Assembly: GCA_023229135.1 (NCBI GenBank)
Contig: JALNZT010000023.1
Coordinates: 3,660-67,659 of the forward strand
DNA from: Bacteroidales bacterium
GTDB lineage: Bacteria > Bacteroidota > Bacteroidia > Bacteroidales > F082
DNA length: 64,000 bases
Direction: 5' to 3'
Position 1 is the stretch's first letter; each line of letters starts with the position of its first letter. The notes beneath the pieces are model-generated. The model did no database searches. It was not told the DNA's origin and saw only the letters and a list, made by a program, of their open reading frames with translations. This document shows, one piece after another, positions 25,528 to 34,306 of the stretch. The translations under genes and the position numbers were made by a program.

Positions 25528-26460
25528 CTAATTGATTTTAACCACTAATTTCCCTCTTGCGCTTCTTGTCTCGGTTTTTTTGAGTGCTTCAACAGCATCA
25601 TTGAAAGGGAATTCTCTTTCTATCACGACTTTTATTTTATCTTGTGATATTTTATTAATCAATTCTATCATTTCCTCATTGCTAAATAATTGATGTCCCA
25701 TTTGACGAACTTCAATATTTCTCTCAGGAATGACTGTTTGGCTGTCTCCTGAAACAGTAATTAATAAACCACCGTCTTTCACAAGCTTTATACTGTCAGA
25801 CCCTGTTCCTGGCTGAATTGCCAAGGCTGTGTCAACTCCACCGTTTGACCATTCTTTAACTTTTATTATCCACGCTGGGTCATTATAATCTACCGTGTGT
25901 TCAGCACCGAGCGATTTCATATAATCGTGGTTTTTTGCTGATGCAGAAGCCGAAATTCGAATTCCTTTTTCCTTGGCTAATTGTATTACCATAGTTCCGA
26001 TTGCTCCTGATGCTCCTGCGATAAAAAGCGTATCTCCGTTATTTGAATTTATTTCACGGATACATTCTAATGCGGTTTTTCCTGCGATTGGAATAGATGC
26101 TCCTTGTTCGACAGATAGGTTGTTCGGTAACCTTATTAAAGCGGATTGCTTTGCTATAGCATATTCAGCCCAACTTCCGCCTTGGATTTGTAAAATCGTA
26201 GTAAATATTACTTTCTCTCCAATATTAAAATCCGTTACTTCATCTCCTTTTTCTATGATTGTTCCTGCGCCTTCGGAACCAATTACGTAAGGAAAACTTA
26301 CTTCTGAAGGAATAAAGTATCTGTCGTGAATACCCACTCCAAACGCTCCTATTTTTATTAATACTTTGTCTGCCTGAATTTTAGGTATATCCACTTCCTG
26401 TAATTCTACTTCTTGAGTTGTTATGCTCGTTCTTACAAACGCTTTCATTTTATTGTTCAT
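25528..26460 (-). CDS. Zinc-independent MDR oxidoreductase (quinone reductase-like)
   Basis: A 310-residue protein; ATG 26448 (M5) is an alternative start. The GroES-like N-terminal half (about 5-120) includes G-S-E-G-A-G-T-I. It is followed by an NADP-binding Rossmann motif (A-G-A-S-G-A-I-G, about 148-155) and A-S-A-K-N-H. The zinc-binding cysteines of alcohol dehydrogenases are absent, which places it with quinone oxidoreductases and related NADPH-dependent enone reductases. The substrate is unknown. It is a lone gene bounded by G/T-rich spacers on both sides, consistent with accessory cassette cargo. Confidence 0.8.
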   Translation of the reverse strand: MNNKMKAFVRTSITTQEVELQEVDIPKIQADKVLIKIGAFGVGIHDRYFIPSEVSFPYVIGSEGAGTIIEKGDEVTDFNIGEKVIFTTILQIQGGSWAEYAIAKQSALIRLPNNLSVEQGASIPIAGKTALECIREINSNNGDTLFIAGASGAIGTMVIQLAKEKGIRISASASAKNHDYMKSLGAEHTVDYNDPAWIIKVKEWSNGGVDTALAIQPGTGSDSIKLVKDGGLLITVSGDSQTVIPERNIEVRQMGHQLFSNEEMIELINKISQDKIKVVIEREFPFNDAVEALKKTETRSARGKLVVKIN

Positions 26461-26893
26461 ATTAAAATCATTGATTTCTAATTTTCTCGTTTTTTATTTC
26501 CGACTAACGATAAATTTATGTTATTGATATACTGCACTTTAATAATTTTGTTTTTTTCTAACATTTTAAGTTGCCACGCTCTGGCCTTTTACCGTTAGCG
26601 AAAAAACTCAACTGTTTTACGACCAGTAAGGGGATTGCACACAACGGATGGCGGTATGAAATCGTTGGGGATTGCGGGCTACTATCCTGTCCAATTACAC
26701 CGAACTTGATGCGTGGCAGAATGCTTGAATAACCACTTAAATCCCAATGTTTTATACCGCATGTTGTGCCTTCGTTGTTTATTTTTCCGTCCGTGCGGCT
26801 AGACAGACACACTCTTTGACAAGCTTTGGTTTTAGCGTTGGCTTGTGGGACTTGGCAATGTGTGTGGATGAGAAGGGCTGGCATAATGACTCG
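26461..26893. other. Spacer carrying an attC-like hairpin
   Basis: This 433-base region has no credible gene; the frames through it are composition-biased. It holds the imperfect inverted repeat at 26637-26769 and a G/T-rich block (26833-26867) shared with other spacers. Confidence 0.5.
26637..26769 (-). repeat. attC-like imperfect inverted repeat
   Basis: GCACACAACGGATGGCGGTAT at the left pairs, with bulges, to ATACCGCATGTTGTGC at the right, about 85 bases apart. The ends GCACAAC and GTTGTGC resemble the R-box pair (RYYYAAC/GTTRRRY) of integron attC sites with one deviation each, and the asymmetry leaves unpaired bases as attC hairpins do. It lies 3' of the AlbA_2 gene, where a cassette attC would be. 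No integrase is visible. Confidence 0.45.
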
Positions 26894-28066
26894 TTATTTT
26901 TTTTCTGGTCTTGGAATTATAACTTTGAATTGTTCGCCTTCAATGTCATTAATTAATTCAATATTTGGCTGTTCTGTTAAGGCCCTTTTAACTCCTGAAC
27001 CCAATCCACTAAATGGCAATGTATGAGTGCTAAAGGAAACCAGTTGGTTGTTTCTTATTACCGGGTTTCCATATTTTATATCTTCTACTGTTAAACTGTT
27101 TGGCAACTTTCCAGGACTGATTATTTCAATACGGTTATCAAATATGAGTAACCTTATGGGTGAATTTTTAAAATAATCTCTGTGAACTAAAGCATTCTGC
27201 AACAATTCTTCAAGCGCAATATTTGAAATTTCCAGTTTGCCTTGAGCATTGAAACTTTCTCCAGTCTGAATAAAATCTAAGTTGTTGTTCAAAAAATCAA
27301 TGCCCTTTTCAAAAAGTTCAGGAATTGTTCCAGACAAATCTTTAGGCTTGCTTCTGTATTGATTGCCTTCAATTTCATTCCCGAAATAAGAAACAGCTTT
27401 TATTGTAAATGCTGGTTTAACAGCTTGTGGGTCTTTACCGAAAAACAATAACCCTGCAAGTGTCAATTGATTACTCCGCAAAACTCTCTTTGCCCTTAGA
27501 GCCTGCTCGAAATTAAGCCCTTTCTCTTCAAAAGATTTTTCAAACTCTTTTTTGAAATAATCGAAAAATATCTTCTCATCAATATCATCAATAGAGGTTC
27601 CATGCACCTCCATTTCGTCTGCAAGTAAATTTCCACTATGCTGAAACAATCGCATAATTTCAGCATTATCGGTTAAAGGGCGTTTGTTTGACCCCTGTTT
27701 TACGTAAATTTCACCTTTTGCAGTTTTATATGGTTTATTAATACCTTCTTGTATATGAACAATTAGCACATTCCGAGATGCACCTTCATGTTCAATTTTT
27801 ATTACTTCCGTTGCTATATAAACTGGGGGTTTTAGGTTATCTGCTACTTGAGAAACCACACGGTCATATTCCTCAACCTGTGTAGATGTCAATCCAGTAA
27901 TTTCTCCTGTAACGTCTTTGACGCCAATTAGAATAACTCCACCTATTGAATTAGACATTGCAACGATTTCTTGTGCAACACTATCACGATGAGGAAGTTC
28001 TTCTTTAAACTGCACCTTACTTGTCTCGCCAGTGCTAATTATATCTAGTAATTCTAATGCGTTCAT
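26894..28066 (-). CDS. AlbA_2 (Schlafen-like) ATP-binding protein
   Basis: A 390-residue protein. The N-terminal AlbA_2 domain (about 10-130) has V-Q-F-K-E-E-L, I-G-G-V-I-L-I-G-V-K-D and Y-V-K-Q-G-S-N-K-R-P. A winged-helix-like middle follows (about 180-220, L-T-L-A-G-L-L-F-F-G-K). The C-terminal HATPase_c_4-like domain (about 280-370) has L-L-Q-N-A-L-V-H-R-D-Y and I-E-I-I-S-P-G-K-L-P. Proteins of this type are annotated as putative regulators or helicase-like and recur in defence islands; Schlafen/AlbA cores can act as RNases. The start overlaps the end of the PHP/ATPase gene by four bases (ATGA). Confidence 0.85.
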   Translation of the reverse strand: MNALELLDIISTGETSKVQFKEELPHRDSVAQEIVAMSNSIGGVILIGVKDVTGEITGLTSTQVEEYDRVVSQVADNLKPPVYIATEVIKIEHEGASRNVLIVHIQEGINKPYKTAKGEIYVKQGSNKRPLTDNAEIMRLFQHSGNLLADEMEVHGTSIDDIDEKIFFDYFKKEFEKSFEEKGLNFEQALRAKRVLRSNQLTLAGLLFFGKDPQAVKPAFTIKAVSYFGNEIEGNQYRSKPKDLSGTIPELFEKGIDFLNNNLDFIQTGESFNAQGKLEISNIALEELLQNALVHRDYFKNSPIRLLIFDNRIEIISPGKLPNSLTVEDIKYGNPVIRNNQLVSFSTHTLPFSGLGSGVKRALTEQPNIELINDIEGEQFKVIIPRPEKK

Positions 28067-30678
28067 ATTGATTTTATTTTTTCAATGTTCCAAATGCTGT
28101 AAATATTTTTTCTACGGTTAAATGCCTCGTCTCCACCTTCCATTATGTCGACAATGAACCGTTGTGTTTGGTGATTATCAATAGTGCCGGAATGTACTGT
28201 AATTTTCTTTTCATCATAGCTGCACGAAACAACTTTTTCACTATCTCCGAGTACAGGGATATTGGCGTTATGGGTTGCAAAGATAAATTGCATATTGCCC
28301 TTTATTTTCTTTAATTCTTTTATTACTTCATCATAGATGGTTTGATTATCTAAATCATCTTCGGGTTGGTCAATAATCAATACATCATTTTCCCTTTGAG
28401 CCAATAAGAAAAGAATTAATGCCGATGCTCGTTGCCCTAAAGAATGTTTGTCTAATGACTTCCCATTGTATTGAATCACTATTTTATTATCTACTTTGAA
28501 AGTGAGCAAGTTTTCCAGATTTTCAGAAAACCTTCTCTTAAAATCAACTACATGATTTTCATTCAATATGTCATTCAATTTACTGCTGTCTCTGTATATT
28601 TGAATGAAGTCCTTGTAGTTAGCTTCAATCTCTTGATAAGCTGTTTCCCGAATTCCAGTGCCTCTAAAAACCTGTTTCATCTTGTCGGTGAGTTTATCCC
28701 TCCTACCTTTAAATTCAACTTCGATTGAAATTTTACTTTCAGCTTCATTAATTCGATGCACTTCTTTATTGAGAACATTATATTCTTCTAGCCAAAGGTT
28801 ATCAAGTTCTGTAAGACGTTCAAGTAAATTAGTTTTCAATTCACTTCTTCTCTTTTCAGATTTTTCGATTTCTTTTAATTTTAAGAGTGCAGTTTCGATT
28901 TGCCTGTTCAGATTCAGAAAATTATCGGGATTAATGGTATCTGTGTTTATTTCTCGTTTAATCTTTGCAAACTCTTCCTTTAAACCTTCTTTCTTAGTAT
29001 TAATTTTTGCAATTACTTCTTTCAATTTTTGTTGACTGAAGATAGAATTCTTTTGAATCGTTTTTAGTTTTTCAAACTCAATTTTTAATTCCTGAATGAT
29101 TGTTTTTGCTTCTTCAAATAATTCTTTATTAATTTCTGAACCTGTAATTTCTCGTTGAAAAAAATAATCATGATTTGAAATTACGGATGTCAATTCGCTT
29201 AAATAACTTCTGACAGTTGATTCATTTTGAACTAATTTTGAAATATCAGAATCAAAAAGTGTCTGTTGCTTTAATTTATCTTCAACGCCTTTTTCCTTAA
29301 AAAAGTTAAGCTGATGTTTCGAGTTTTGTATTTGAGCTTCGGTATCTCTTTTTAAGTCCTTTAAATTTTTGAGTTTTTTTAATTCTGATATTATATTTTC
29401 AACCTCTCTCTTCTTTTGCTCAATTTTAACTTGAACTGATTTTAATCTTGTTCCAATTAAACGTTGAATTAAATCACCTTCAAAATCTTTTCCCTTATTC
29501 GACAGGTCTTTTTGTCCGAAGTAAATTGGAGAATTAAAGCCTGTGGCATCTATGGAAATTTCTGGTTGTAACAAGCCATTTTTATAAATATCTTCTTTTT
29601 GACCATAAAGTTTTTCTATCCTATATTCTTCATTTTGCTTGTTGACTATAGTAACTATCGCTTTCCCTCCGCTACCCATCGAACGGGTTACTAATGTATT
29701 CTTGTAATCTGGGTCGGCAGCGTTAAAAGGAAGTGAAATACCAAGAACATAGCGTAAAACTTCTAATAACGATGATTTCCCACTGCCTCTGATTCCAATT
29801 AAGGTATTTAGTTCCGGTGAAAAATCGATTCTTGTTTCTTCTAATAATCCACCTTCAAATGCTATTGATTTAATGTAAGAGTTTTTTATTTCGGGTTTGC
29901 CCTTAGGTGAAACTCTGTATTCACTGTCAGTCAATGCAAAGGTTAGTGCTTCAAAATTAAAGTCACCTATTTTTATATAAGTCACCCTACCTTTTCCAAT
30001 AGCATCAATTCCCCCGTGAGCATTGTCTGAACCTTCTACGCAAGCAATTTTATTCTTTCTGTTCAACCATAGACAAAGTTTGTTGTAATTTTCAAGATTT
30101 GCACTTTTCTGAACAGCCAAAACCTTATTGGATGATTCTTGCTTAACAAAATCCTCTTGAGTTCTGCCTCTCAACTCCGTAAATAAACCATTACTGTCAT
30201 CGACGTGAGCCAAAACAATAAAATATTCGTGTCCGATTTTGTCTAATGCTTCTACCGTTTCTTTCAGATTGAAATTTGAGTTTGGATAATTAGGCTTGTC
30301 ATAGTTGGCAATACCATAAAAAGCATTTTCCAAAAATTTGCTGATATTGTCTGTTTCACCCTGATACCATTTATCATCAAAAACAACCAAAATGTGAATT
30401 CCTTCTTTTAATGAAAATTCAACTCCTGCAAACAATCCAATACTTTCTTTGGTTGCTTTTTTTCGTAGGGCAGCAAATTCATTTTTATCAAATTTATTAT
30501 GATTGGTAATGACACCAACATTGATATTCTGTTCTTTAAGTTTCTCTATATAAAGTCGGCAAAAGTCATTTTCGTTACCTGTGTACGAAAATTCTTTATC
30601 AGCTTTGGTGTGCAAATGGAAATCAGCCCGAAGCCATGTTGCTCCATTTTCAAAAATATTTTTGGTTTCGTTTTCCAT
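28063..30678 (-). CDS. TrlF-type PHP-domain SMC-like ATPase
   Basis: An 871-residue protein. The N-terminal PHP phosphoesterase domain (about 12-260) has D-F-H-L-H-T, T-N-H-N, G-V-E-F-S, L-A-H-V-D-D and E-G-S-D-N-A-H-G, so a metal site looks complete. The ATPase has a Walker A at about 300 (G-I-R-G-S-G-K-S-S), a long coiled-coil (about 400-650), an ABC-type signature (S-L-G-Q-R-A-S-A-L, about 745), Walker B (L-I-I-D-Q-P-E-D-D, about 763) and an H-loop (A-T-H-N-A-N). This matches what is called a TrlF-type AAA-like ATPase, a likely nucleic-acid-damaging or sensing enzyme. It is coupled on both sides (TAATG with XRE, ATGA with AlbA_2). Confidence 0.85.
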   Translation of the reverse strand: MENETKNIFENGATWLRADFHLHTKADKEFSYTGNENDFCRLYIEKLKEQNINVGVITNHNKFDKNEFAALRKKATKESIGLFAGVEFSLKEGIHILVVFDDKWYQGETDNISKFLENAFYGIANYDKPNYPNSNFNLKETVEALDKIGHEYFIVLAHVDDSNGLFTELRGRTQEDFVKQESSNKVLAVQKSANLENYNKLCLWLNRKNKIACVEGSDNAHGGIDAIGKGRVTYIKIGDFNFEALTFALTDSEYRVSPKGKPEIKNSYIKSIAFEGGLLEETRIDFSPELNTLIGIRGSGKSSLLEVLRYVLGISLPFNAADPDYKNTLVTRSMGSGGKAIVTIVNKQNEEYRIEKLYGQKEDIYKNGLLQPEISIDATGFNSPIYFGQKDLSNKGKDFEGDLIQRLIGTRLKSVQVKIEQKKREVENIISELKKLKNLKDLKRDTEAQIQNSKHQLNFFKEKGVEDKLKQQTLFDSDISKLVQNESTVRSYLSELTSVISNHDYFFQREITGSEINKELFEEAKTIIQELKIEFEKLKTIQKNSIFSQQKLKEVIAKINTKKEGLKEEFAKIKREINTDTINPDNFLNLNRQIETALLKLKEIEKSEKRRSELKTNLLERLTELDNLWLEEYNVLNKEVHRINEAESKISIEVEFKGRRDKLTDKMKQVFRGTGIRETAYQEIEANYKDFIQIYRDSSKLNDILNENHVVDFKRRFSENLENLLTFKVDNKIVIQYNGKSLDKHSLGQRASALILFLLAQRENDVLIIDQPEDDLDNQTIYDEVIKELKKIKGNMQFIFATHNANIPVLGDSEKVVSCSYDEKKITVHSGTIDNHQTQRFIVDIMEGGDEAFNRRKNIYSIWNIEKIKSI

Positions 30679-30875
30679 TATTGCGTTTTTCTTTCAATTA
30701 ATAATTCTTTGACTTCAACATTAAGGATTTCAGCAATCTTGTACAAGTCCTCTAAACTTGGTTGCCGTCTGTTTTGGGCATACGAGTTTACCATATTGTA
30801 ACTCTTGCCTAATTGCTCTGCCAACCATTTTTGTTTAATTCCCTTCTGTTCTAAAACGTCTTTTATTCGGTTCAT
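30678..30875 (-). CDS. Small XRE-family HTH regulator
   Basis: A 65-residue protein made almost only of a helix-turn-helix: I-K-D-V-L-E-Q-K-G-I-K-Q-K-W-L-A-E-Q-L-G then a recognition region ending in N-R-R-Q-P-S and L-Y-K-I-A-E-I-L-N-V. It is the first gene of the operon and its stop overlaps the next start (TAATG). The likely role is autorepression of the PHP-ATPase/AlbA_2 pair, as in many defence and toxin loci. A strong TACTTTTG box lies 22 bases upstream. Confidence 0.9.
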   Translation of the reverse strand: MNRIKDVLEQKGIKQKWLAEQLGKSYNMVNSYAQNRRQPSLEDLYKIAEILNVEVKELLIERKTQ

Positions 30876-30897
30876 TCTTGAACTTTTTTATATTTTA

Positions 30898-30905
30898 CAA
30901 AAGTA
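30898..30905 (-). promoter_or_regulatory. Bacteroidota promoter (TACTTTTG) of the XRE operon
   Basis: Minus-strand TACTTTTG ends 22 bases before the XRE start. A TTTTG occurs 22 bases further upstream as a candidate -33 element. An A/T-rich partial palindrome (GATATTAAATATT) between them could be the repressor site. Confidence 0.6.
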
Positions 30906-31202
30906 AGAATAAATATTTAATATCTCACAAAATGAGCGTTTAAATAATCATCCTGTTTGGGTGCGGTGGGAAAAGGCAAGCTTTTTTGGTTTTTCAGCGT
31001 TGGCATTTGTGTGTTGGCAAAAACCAAATGTGCTTGACCGTGCGGAGGGGGTTTCTACACTGACGCACAACGGTTAGTATATGGTTTTGTGGCGGTTTTC
31101 GAAGCACAAATCTTTCAACTTGCACCGATTTTTATTCATTGTTAAATCGTTCATATTTAATACTTCACCCGCCATAAACTATATACATTGTTACCAAACG
31201 TA
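30906..31202. other. Spacer with G/T-rich block and hairpins
   Basis: This region holds no gene. TTTGGTTTTT (30985-30994) pairs perfectly with AAAAACCAAA (31019-31028). The shared CGTTGGC...TTGGCAA block lies between them, and an attC-like structure follows at 31065-31195. Confidence 0.45.
31065..31195 (-). repeat. attC-like imperfect inverted repeat
   Basis: GCACAACGG and TATATGGTTTTGTGGCGG on the left pair with bulges to CCCGCCATAAACTATATA and GTTACC on the right. It lies immediately 3' of the beta-propeller gene on the minus strand, the position expected for a cassette attC. The right-hand box is less canonical. Confidence 0.4.
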
Positions 31203-32468
31203 TTATTTCATTTTCACTAATTTTTTAACGTCAATTATTTCACCTTCTTTTAAGAGTTTGACGAAATATACTCCTTCATTCAAATTTGATATATTTATTT
31301 TTTCTACACTATTCAAGTTGGTTCTTTTAAGTGTCAGTTTCCCATTTATATCAAATATTTTAATCGAAAAATTGCTAAATTCAGCATTTATAAGTTTGAT
31401 ATTTAATTCATTCGAATATGATGGATTTGGATAAATTGTAAAGTCTGGATTGTTATTCAATTCTTTGATACCAACAAAAACTCCACCATCAGTTGTCTTT
31501 AAAATATTATTTCCACTAAGTACATATCCAATACTATCTGTAATAAATACAATGTCTGAATATGCAATACCAACCGAAGAAGGAAGACTCCAGTTATTAA
31601 AACTACTAACCCAGTTTTGCCCAAAATCAGTTGTTTTGTTTATTATTATTCCACAATCTCCATTTGTTGTGCAATTTGAAAAAATACAAAAACCTGAACT
31701 ATCACTTGGGAAATATAATTTTGAAAGACCAGGAATAGATGCTTCTAAATAATTACCTGTCCAATTTATGTAATCATTTGTCTGAAAAAACTCATCACTA
31801 TCATAATAGTAATCATTTATCCACCCTGCTAACAAATAAGCATAATTATCTGTTATTGTGATTGAAAACAGGTCTTTACTTGTTCCTATATTTACAGTAT
31901 CCCAATTTATTCCACCATTTGATGTACTGAATAACGTACCATCATTTCCAGCTATAAAGCCTATGTTAGCATTCTTAAAATAGATACTATTAAGTTTTTT
32001 ATCTGTTAATGTGTCATTTATTAGCCAAGTATTCCCAAAATCATTTGAATTTAATATTACACCACTATCTCCAACTGCCCAAATATTGTTCTGAGAATTT
32101 ATGTAAATTGAAAATAAGTCCTGACTTGTACCTGACGTTAACGAAGTCCAGTTTGTCCCTTCATTAATTGATTTTATTATTGCTCCATTTAATCCAACTG
32201 CATATGCTGTGTCATTCCCGCTAAATGATAAGTCAAAAAATGATTCTGATAGCCCTGTATTTTGTTCAACCCAGACTGTTCCACCATCATAAGTTTTTAA
32301 AAACTTACCATTATCTGCAATCACATATACAGTGTCCTTATTTATTGGAAAGATAGCTCCATATTGATTTTGAATGGTAAGATTCGAGTTTTGATATTGC
32401 CAACCTTGTTGAGAATATAATTGACTGCTTAAAACCACAAATAAAATAATTAATAAGTATGTTCTCAT
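31203..32468 (-). CDS. Secreted beta-propeller (YCF48/BNR-like) protein with T9SS sorting domain
   Basis: A 421-residue protein with signal peptide 1-20. From about 25 to 330 there are repeats of the type (F/S-I)...A-V-G-x-x-G-x-I-x-x-S-x-x-G-x-x-W, the BNR/YCF48-like blade signature. After F-T-I-Y-P-N-P (about 345) comes a type A T9SS C-terminal domain ending in V-Y-F-V-K-L and K-K-L-V-K-M-K. It is exported through the T9SS; its ligand is unknown. It is a single gene and very A/T-rich relative to neighbouring core genes, which supports recent acquisition. Confidence 0.85.
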   Translation of the reverse strand: MRTYLLIILFVVLSSQLYSQQGWQYQNSNLTIQNQYGAIFPINKDTVYVIADNGKFLKTYDGGTVWVEQNTGLSESFFDLSFSGNDTAYAVGLNGAIIKSINEGTNWTSLTSGTSQDLFSIYINSQNNIWAVGDSGVILNSNDFGNTWLINDTLTDKKLNSIYFKNANIGFIAGNDGTLFSTSNGGINWDTVNIGTSKDLFSITITDNYAYLLAGWINDYYYDSDEFFQTNDYINWTGNYLEASIPGLSKLYFPSDSSGFCIFSNCTTNGDCGIIINKTTDFGQNWVSSFNNWSLPSSVGIAYSDIVFITDSIGYVLSGNNILKTTDGGVFVGIKELNNNPDFTIYPNPSYSNELNIKLINAEFSNFSIKIFDINGKLTLKRTNLNSVEKINISNLNEGVYFVKLLKEGEIIDVKKLVKMK

Positions 32469-33103
32469 ATCTGTCTGTTTTTATATGTTTGGTAACGAGA
32501 ATATATACGAAACACTTCGCATAGCTCCATCAAACTGTATCGTTTATCAAAACTGAAATTTTACTGATTTTCTCATCTGGTAGGTGTGTTTTAATTTTCC
32601 CTACAAACTTAAAAAAAATATATTTCGCTAAACGTTTTGTCTTGCAATTATCTTTCTACAGAACTTGAATGCTCCTCTTAACCTATTCTCTATCAATATT
32701 ATGTCTTTATCGGGACAGACCAGTTAGGAGCTATATGTGGTAGAAAATTTAGTGGCCCTACATCTATATAAGTCTCGTCAAGTTTCTTGATGAGGCGCAA
32801 CAGATCAGGTGGGTAGGAGTTAGTCAACTTATTTTACCGGCCACTAATGAATGGAGTAGCAAATAAGAATAGGGAATAGTTTATTGCTCCTCTCATACTG
32901 ATTCCAGTCAATCTGGATATATTCCTACCCAGATTATTCTCAGTAATGCCTACGTTCGCTTCTCCTGACAAAATAGAGTTACGACATGTTCAAGAAATCA
33001 GGCTTAAACAAACTCCTAATACATTTCGCCGTATAAAACCCAGCACATCAAAATGAAATGCAGCCAATAAAAACCCCTTTCACTTCATCCCGTCAAAATA
33101 CAC
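32469..33103. other. 635-base intergenic region without a recognised gene
   Basis: Only short frames occur. One minus-strand stretch (about 32825-32980) reads as roughly 50 residues without a start or family match and could be decayed coding sequence. No repeat or RNA structure stands out. Confidence 0.4.
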
Positions 33104-33111
33104 TAAATTTG
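33104..33111 (+). promoter_or_regulatory. Bacteroidota -7 box (TAAATTTG) for the AraC-type gene
   Basis: TAAATTTG fits TAnnTTTG and lies inside the longest possible reading frame of the AraC-type gene, which argues for a downstream start codon (GTG 33133 or ATG 33172). Confidence 0.45.
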
Positions 33112-33132
33112 ACATTCATAATTCAAATCAAA

Positions 33133-33705
33133 GTGACCAAACTCGTCCGTCATCGGTTTTTACTGCGCAATATGCTCTGCGATTGTTGCCTGAAATTGTT
33201 GCAAATCGTCTTTGAGCAAAAAGAAATTAAGATATTAAAAGCCAAGTTAGGTGAAGTTTTGTTAGAATACAACCCGCAGCAATACAGCCTGGAAGACGTG
33301 AAGGCAATTTTTCTGGAGCTGGGTTTTGAACCTATTGAAGACAAAGAAATTCAGCTTGTGGAAGACATTAAACGCGTAGTAATCGATTTGGTGCATTACA
33401 GTACATACAACGCCATGGTGCGCAATTCCGATTTTATTGTCGGGAAATTCAACCTGAGCTATCAGCATCTTTCTGCTGTTTTTTCCCGAAAAGAAAATAT
33501 CACACTCGAAAAATACATCATACTGCAACGCATCGAAAAGGTAAAAGAACTTATTCAACTCGAAGACCTTAGCCTAAGCGAAATCGCCTTTATGATGGGT
33601 TATAGCAGCGTTCACTACCTGTCAACACAATTCAAAAAAATTACTGGTTATTCTGTTACTGAGTACAAGGCGCTGCCTGAAAAAGAGCGGAAGGGGGTGG
33701 GTTAA
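33133..33705 (+). CDS. AraC-family regulator with degenerate HMA-like N-terminus
   Basis: A protein of about 190 residues from GTG 33133; ATG 33172 would lose the first strand, and the open frame extends upstream to 33058. The N-terminal part (M-L-C-D-C-C-L-K...L-G-E-V-L-L-E-Y) resembles the heavy-metal-associated-like fold of a Bacteroidota AraC subgroup that normally reads M-V-C-x-R-C. Here a cysteine pattern C-x-x-C-C remains but the loop is altered. The C-terminal AraC helix-turn-helix has I-E-K-V-K-E-L-I, L-S-L-S-E-I-A-F-M-M-G-Y-S-S and L-S-T-Q-F-K-K-I-T-G. It may be a metal- or stress-responsive regulator; its target could be the operon starting at 34307. Confidence 0.75.
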   Translation: MTKLVRHRFLLRNMLCDCCLKLLQIVFEQKEIKILKAKLGEVLLEYNPQQYSLEDVKAIFLELGFEPIEDKEIQLVEDIKRVVIDLVHYSTYNAMVRNSDFIVGKFNLSYQHLSAVFSRKENITLEKYIILQRIEKVKELIQLEDLSLSEIAFMMGYSSVHYLSTQFKKITGYSVTEYKALPEKERKGVG

Positions 33706-33951
33706 AGGAAGAGATTCAAAAATTCAAGAATTCAAGGATTCAAAAATTATTGAGGCTACTTTATGAAAACATAGGTGATCGAGCGAGTTCTGCTGAGCAT
33801 GTCGAAATATGCCGAAAACACCGATTCCAACACCGGCTTCTCGGCTCGAAGATCTTAGATTTTGCATTACATTACTTTAAATCATTGAACCACAAAACCC
33901 AAAATAATTATCTGACACGAAATCCCAGGTGAACGAACGATGGTTAATGAG

Positions 33952-34036
33952 CCTTCCTGCAGTCCTGTCTGACGGCCAGGCAGGCAGCAGGCAGATCCTT
34001 GAATCTTTGAATCTTTGAATCAGGAATCTTTGAATC
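33952..34036. repeat. GC-rich hairpin copy B plus TTTGAATC array
   Basis: The hairpin unit with CCTGTCTG/CAGGCAGG arms is followed by CTTGAATCTTTGAATC repeats and a CAGGAATC variant. Confidence 0.75.
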
Positions 34037-34082
34037 TTATATACCGCAAAATAACTATACTACGTTCACGAATCTTTGAATC

Positions 34083-34186
34083 TGCCTTCCTGCAGTCCTG
34101 TCTGACGGCCAGGCAGGCAGCAGGCAGGTCCTTGAATCTTTGAATCTTTGAATCAGGAATCTTTGAATCAGGAATCTTTGAATCTT
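34083..34186. repeat. GC-rich hairpin copy C plus TTTGAATC array
   Basis: It is almost identical to the unit at 33952-34036 and ends about 120 bases before the PqqD-like gene. Confidence 0.75.
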
Positions 34187-34256
34187 CACCCCCTCCTCCC
34201 CGCAATTTTATACACTAAACAAGGAATTCTATACAACTTGCTTAAACTATAGCTTA

Positions 34257-34264
34257 TATTTTTG
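34257..34264 (+). promoter_or_regulatory. Bacteroidota -7 box (TATTTTTG) for the PqqD/ATP-grasp operon
   Basis: TATTTTTG lies 42 bases before ATG 34307, with an ACTTG 16 bases upstream as a possible -33 element. Confidence 0.5.
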
Positions 34265-34306
34265 TACAAGTTAATCAGCTTTTAAAAGTCTGAAAAAATT
34301 AAACCT

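Larger units (their letters stand above)
33706..34306. other. Repeat-dense intergenic region
   Basis: This region holds no gene. It carries GATTCAAAAATTCAAG-type repeats (33715-33748), a CTGCTGAGCATGTCGAA dispersed motif (33793-33809), two copies of the GC-rich hairpin unit (33952-33994 and 34083-34128), and (TTTGAATC)n arrays interrupted by CAGGAATC. Confidence 0.7.

Noticed and set aside
26558..26884. 108-codon minus-strand ORF
   Set aside because: It crosses the attC-like hairpin and has no ribosome site or recognisable domain; treated as spacer.
32825..32980. Insertion sequence remnant
   Set aside because: The short frame has no transposase motif, inverted ends or target duplication.
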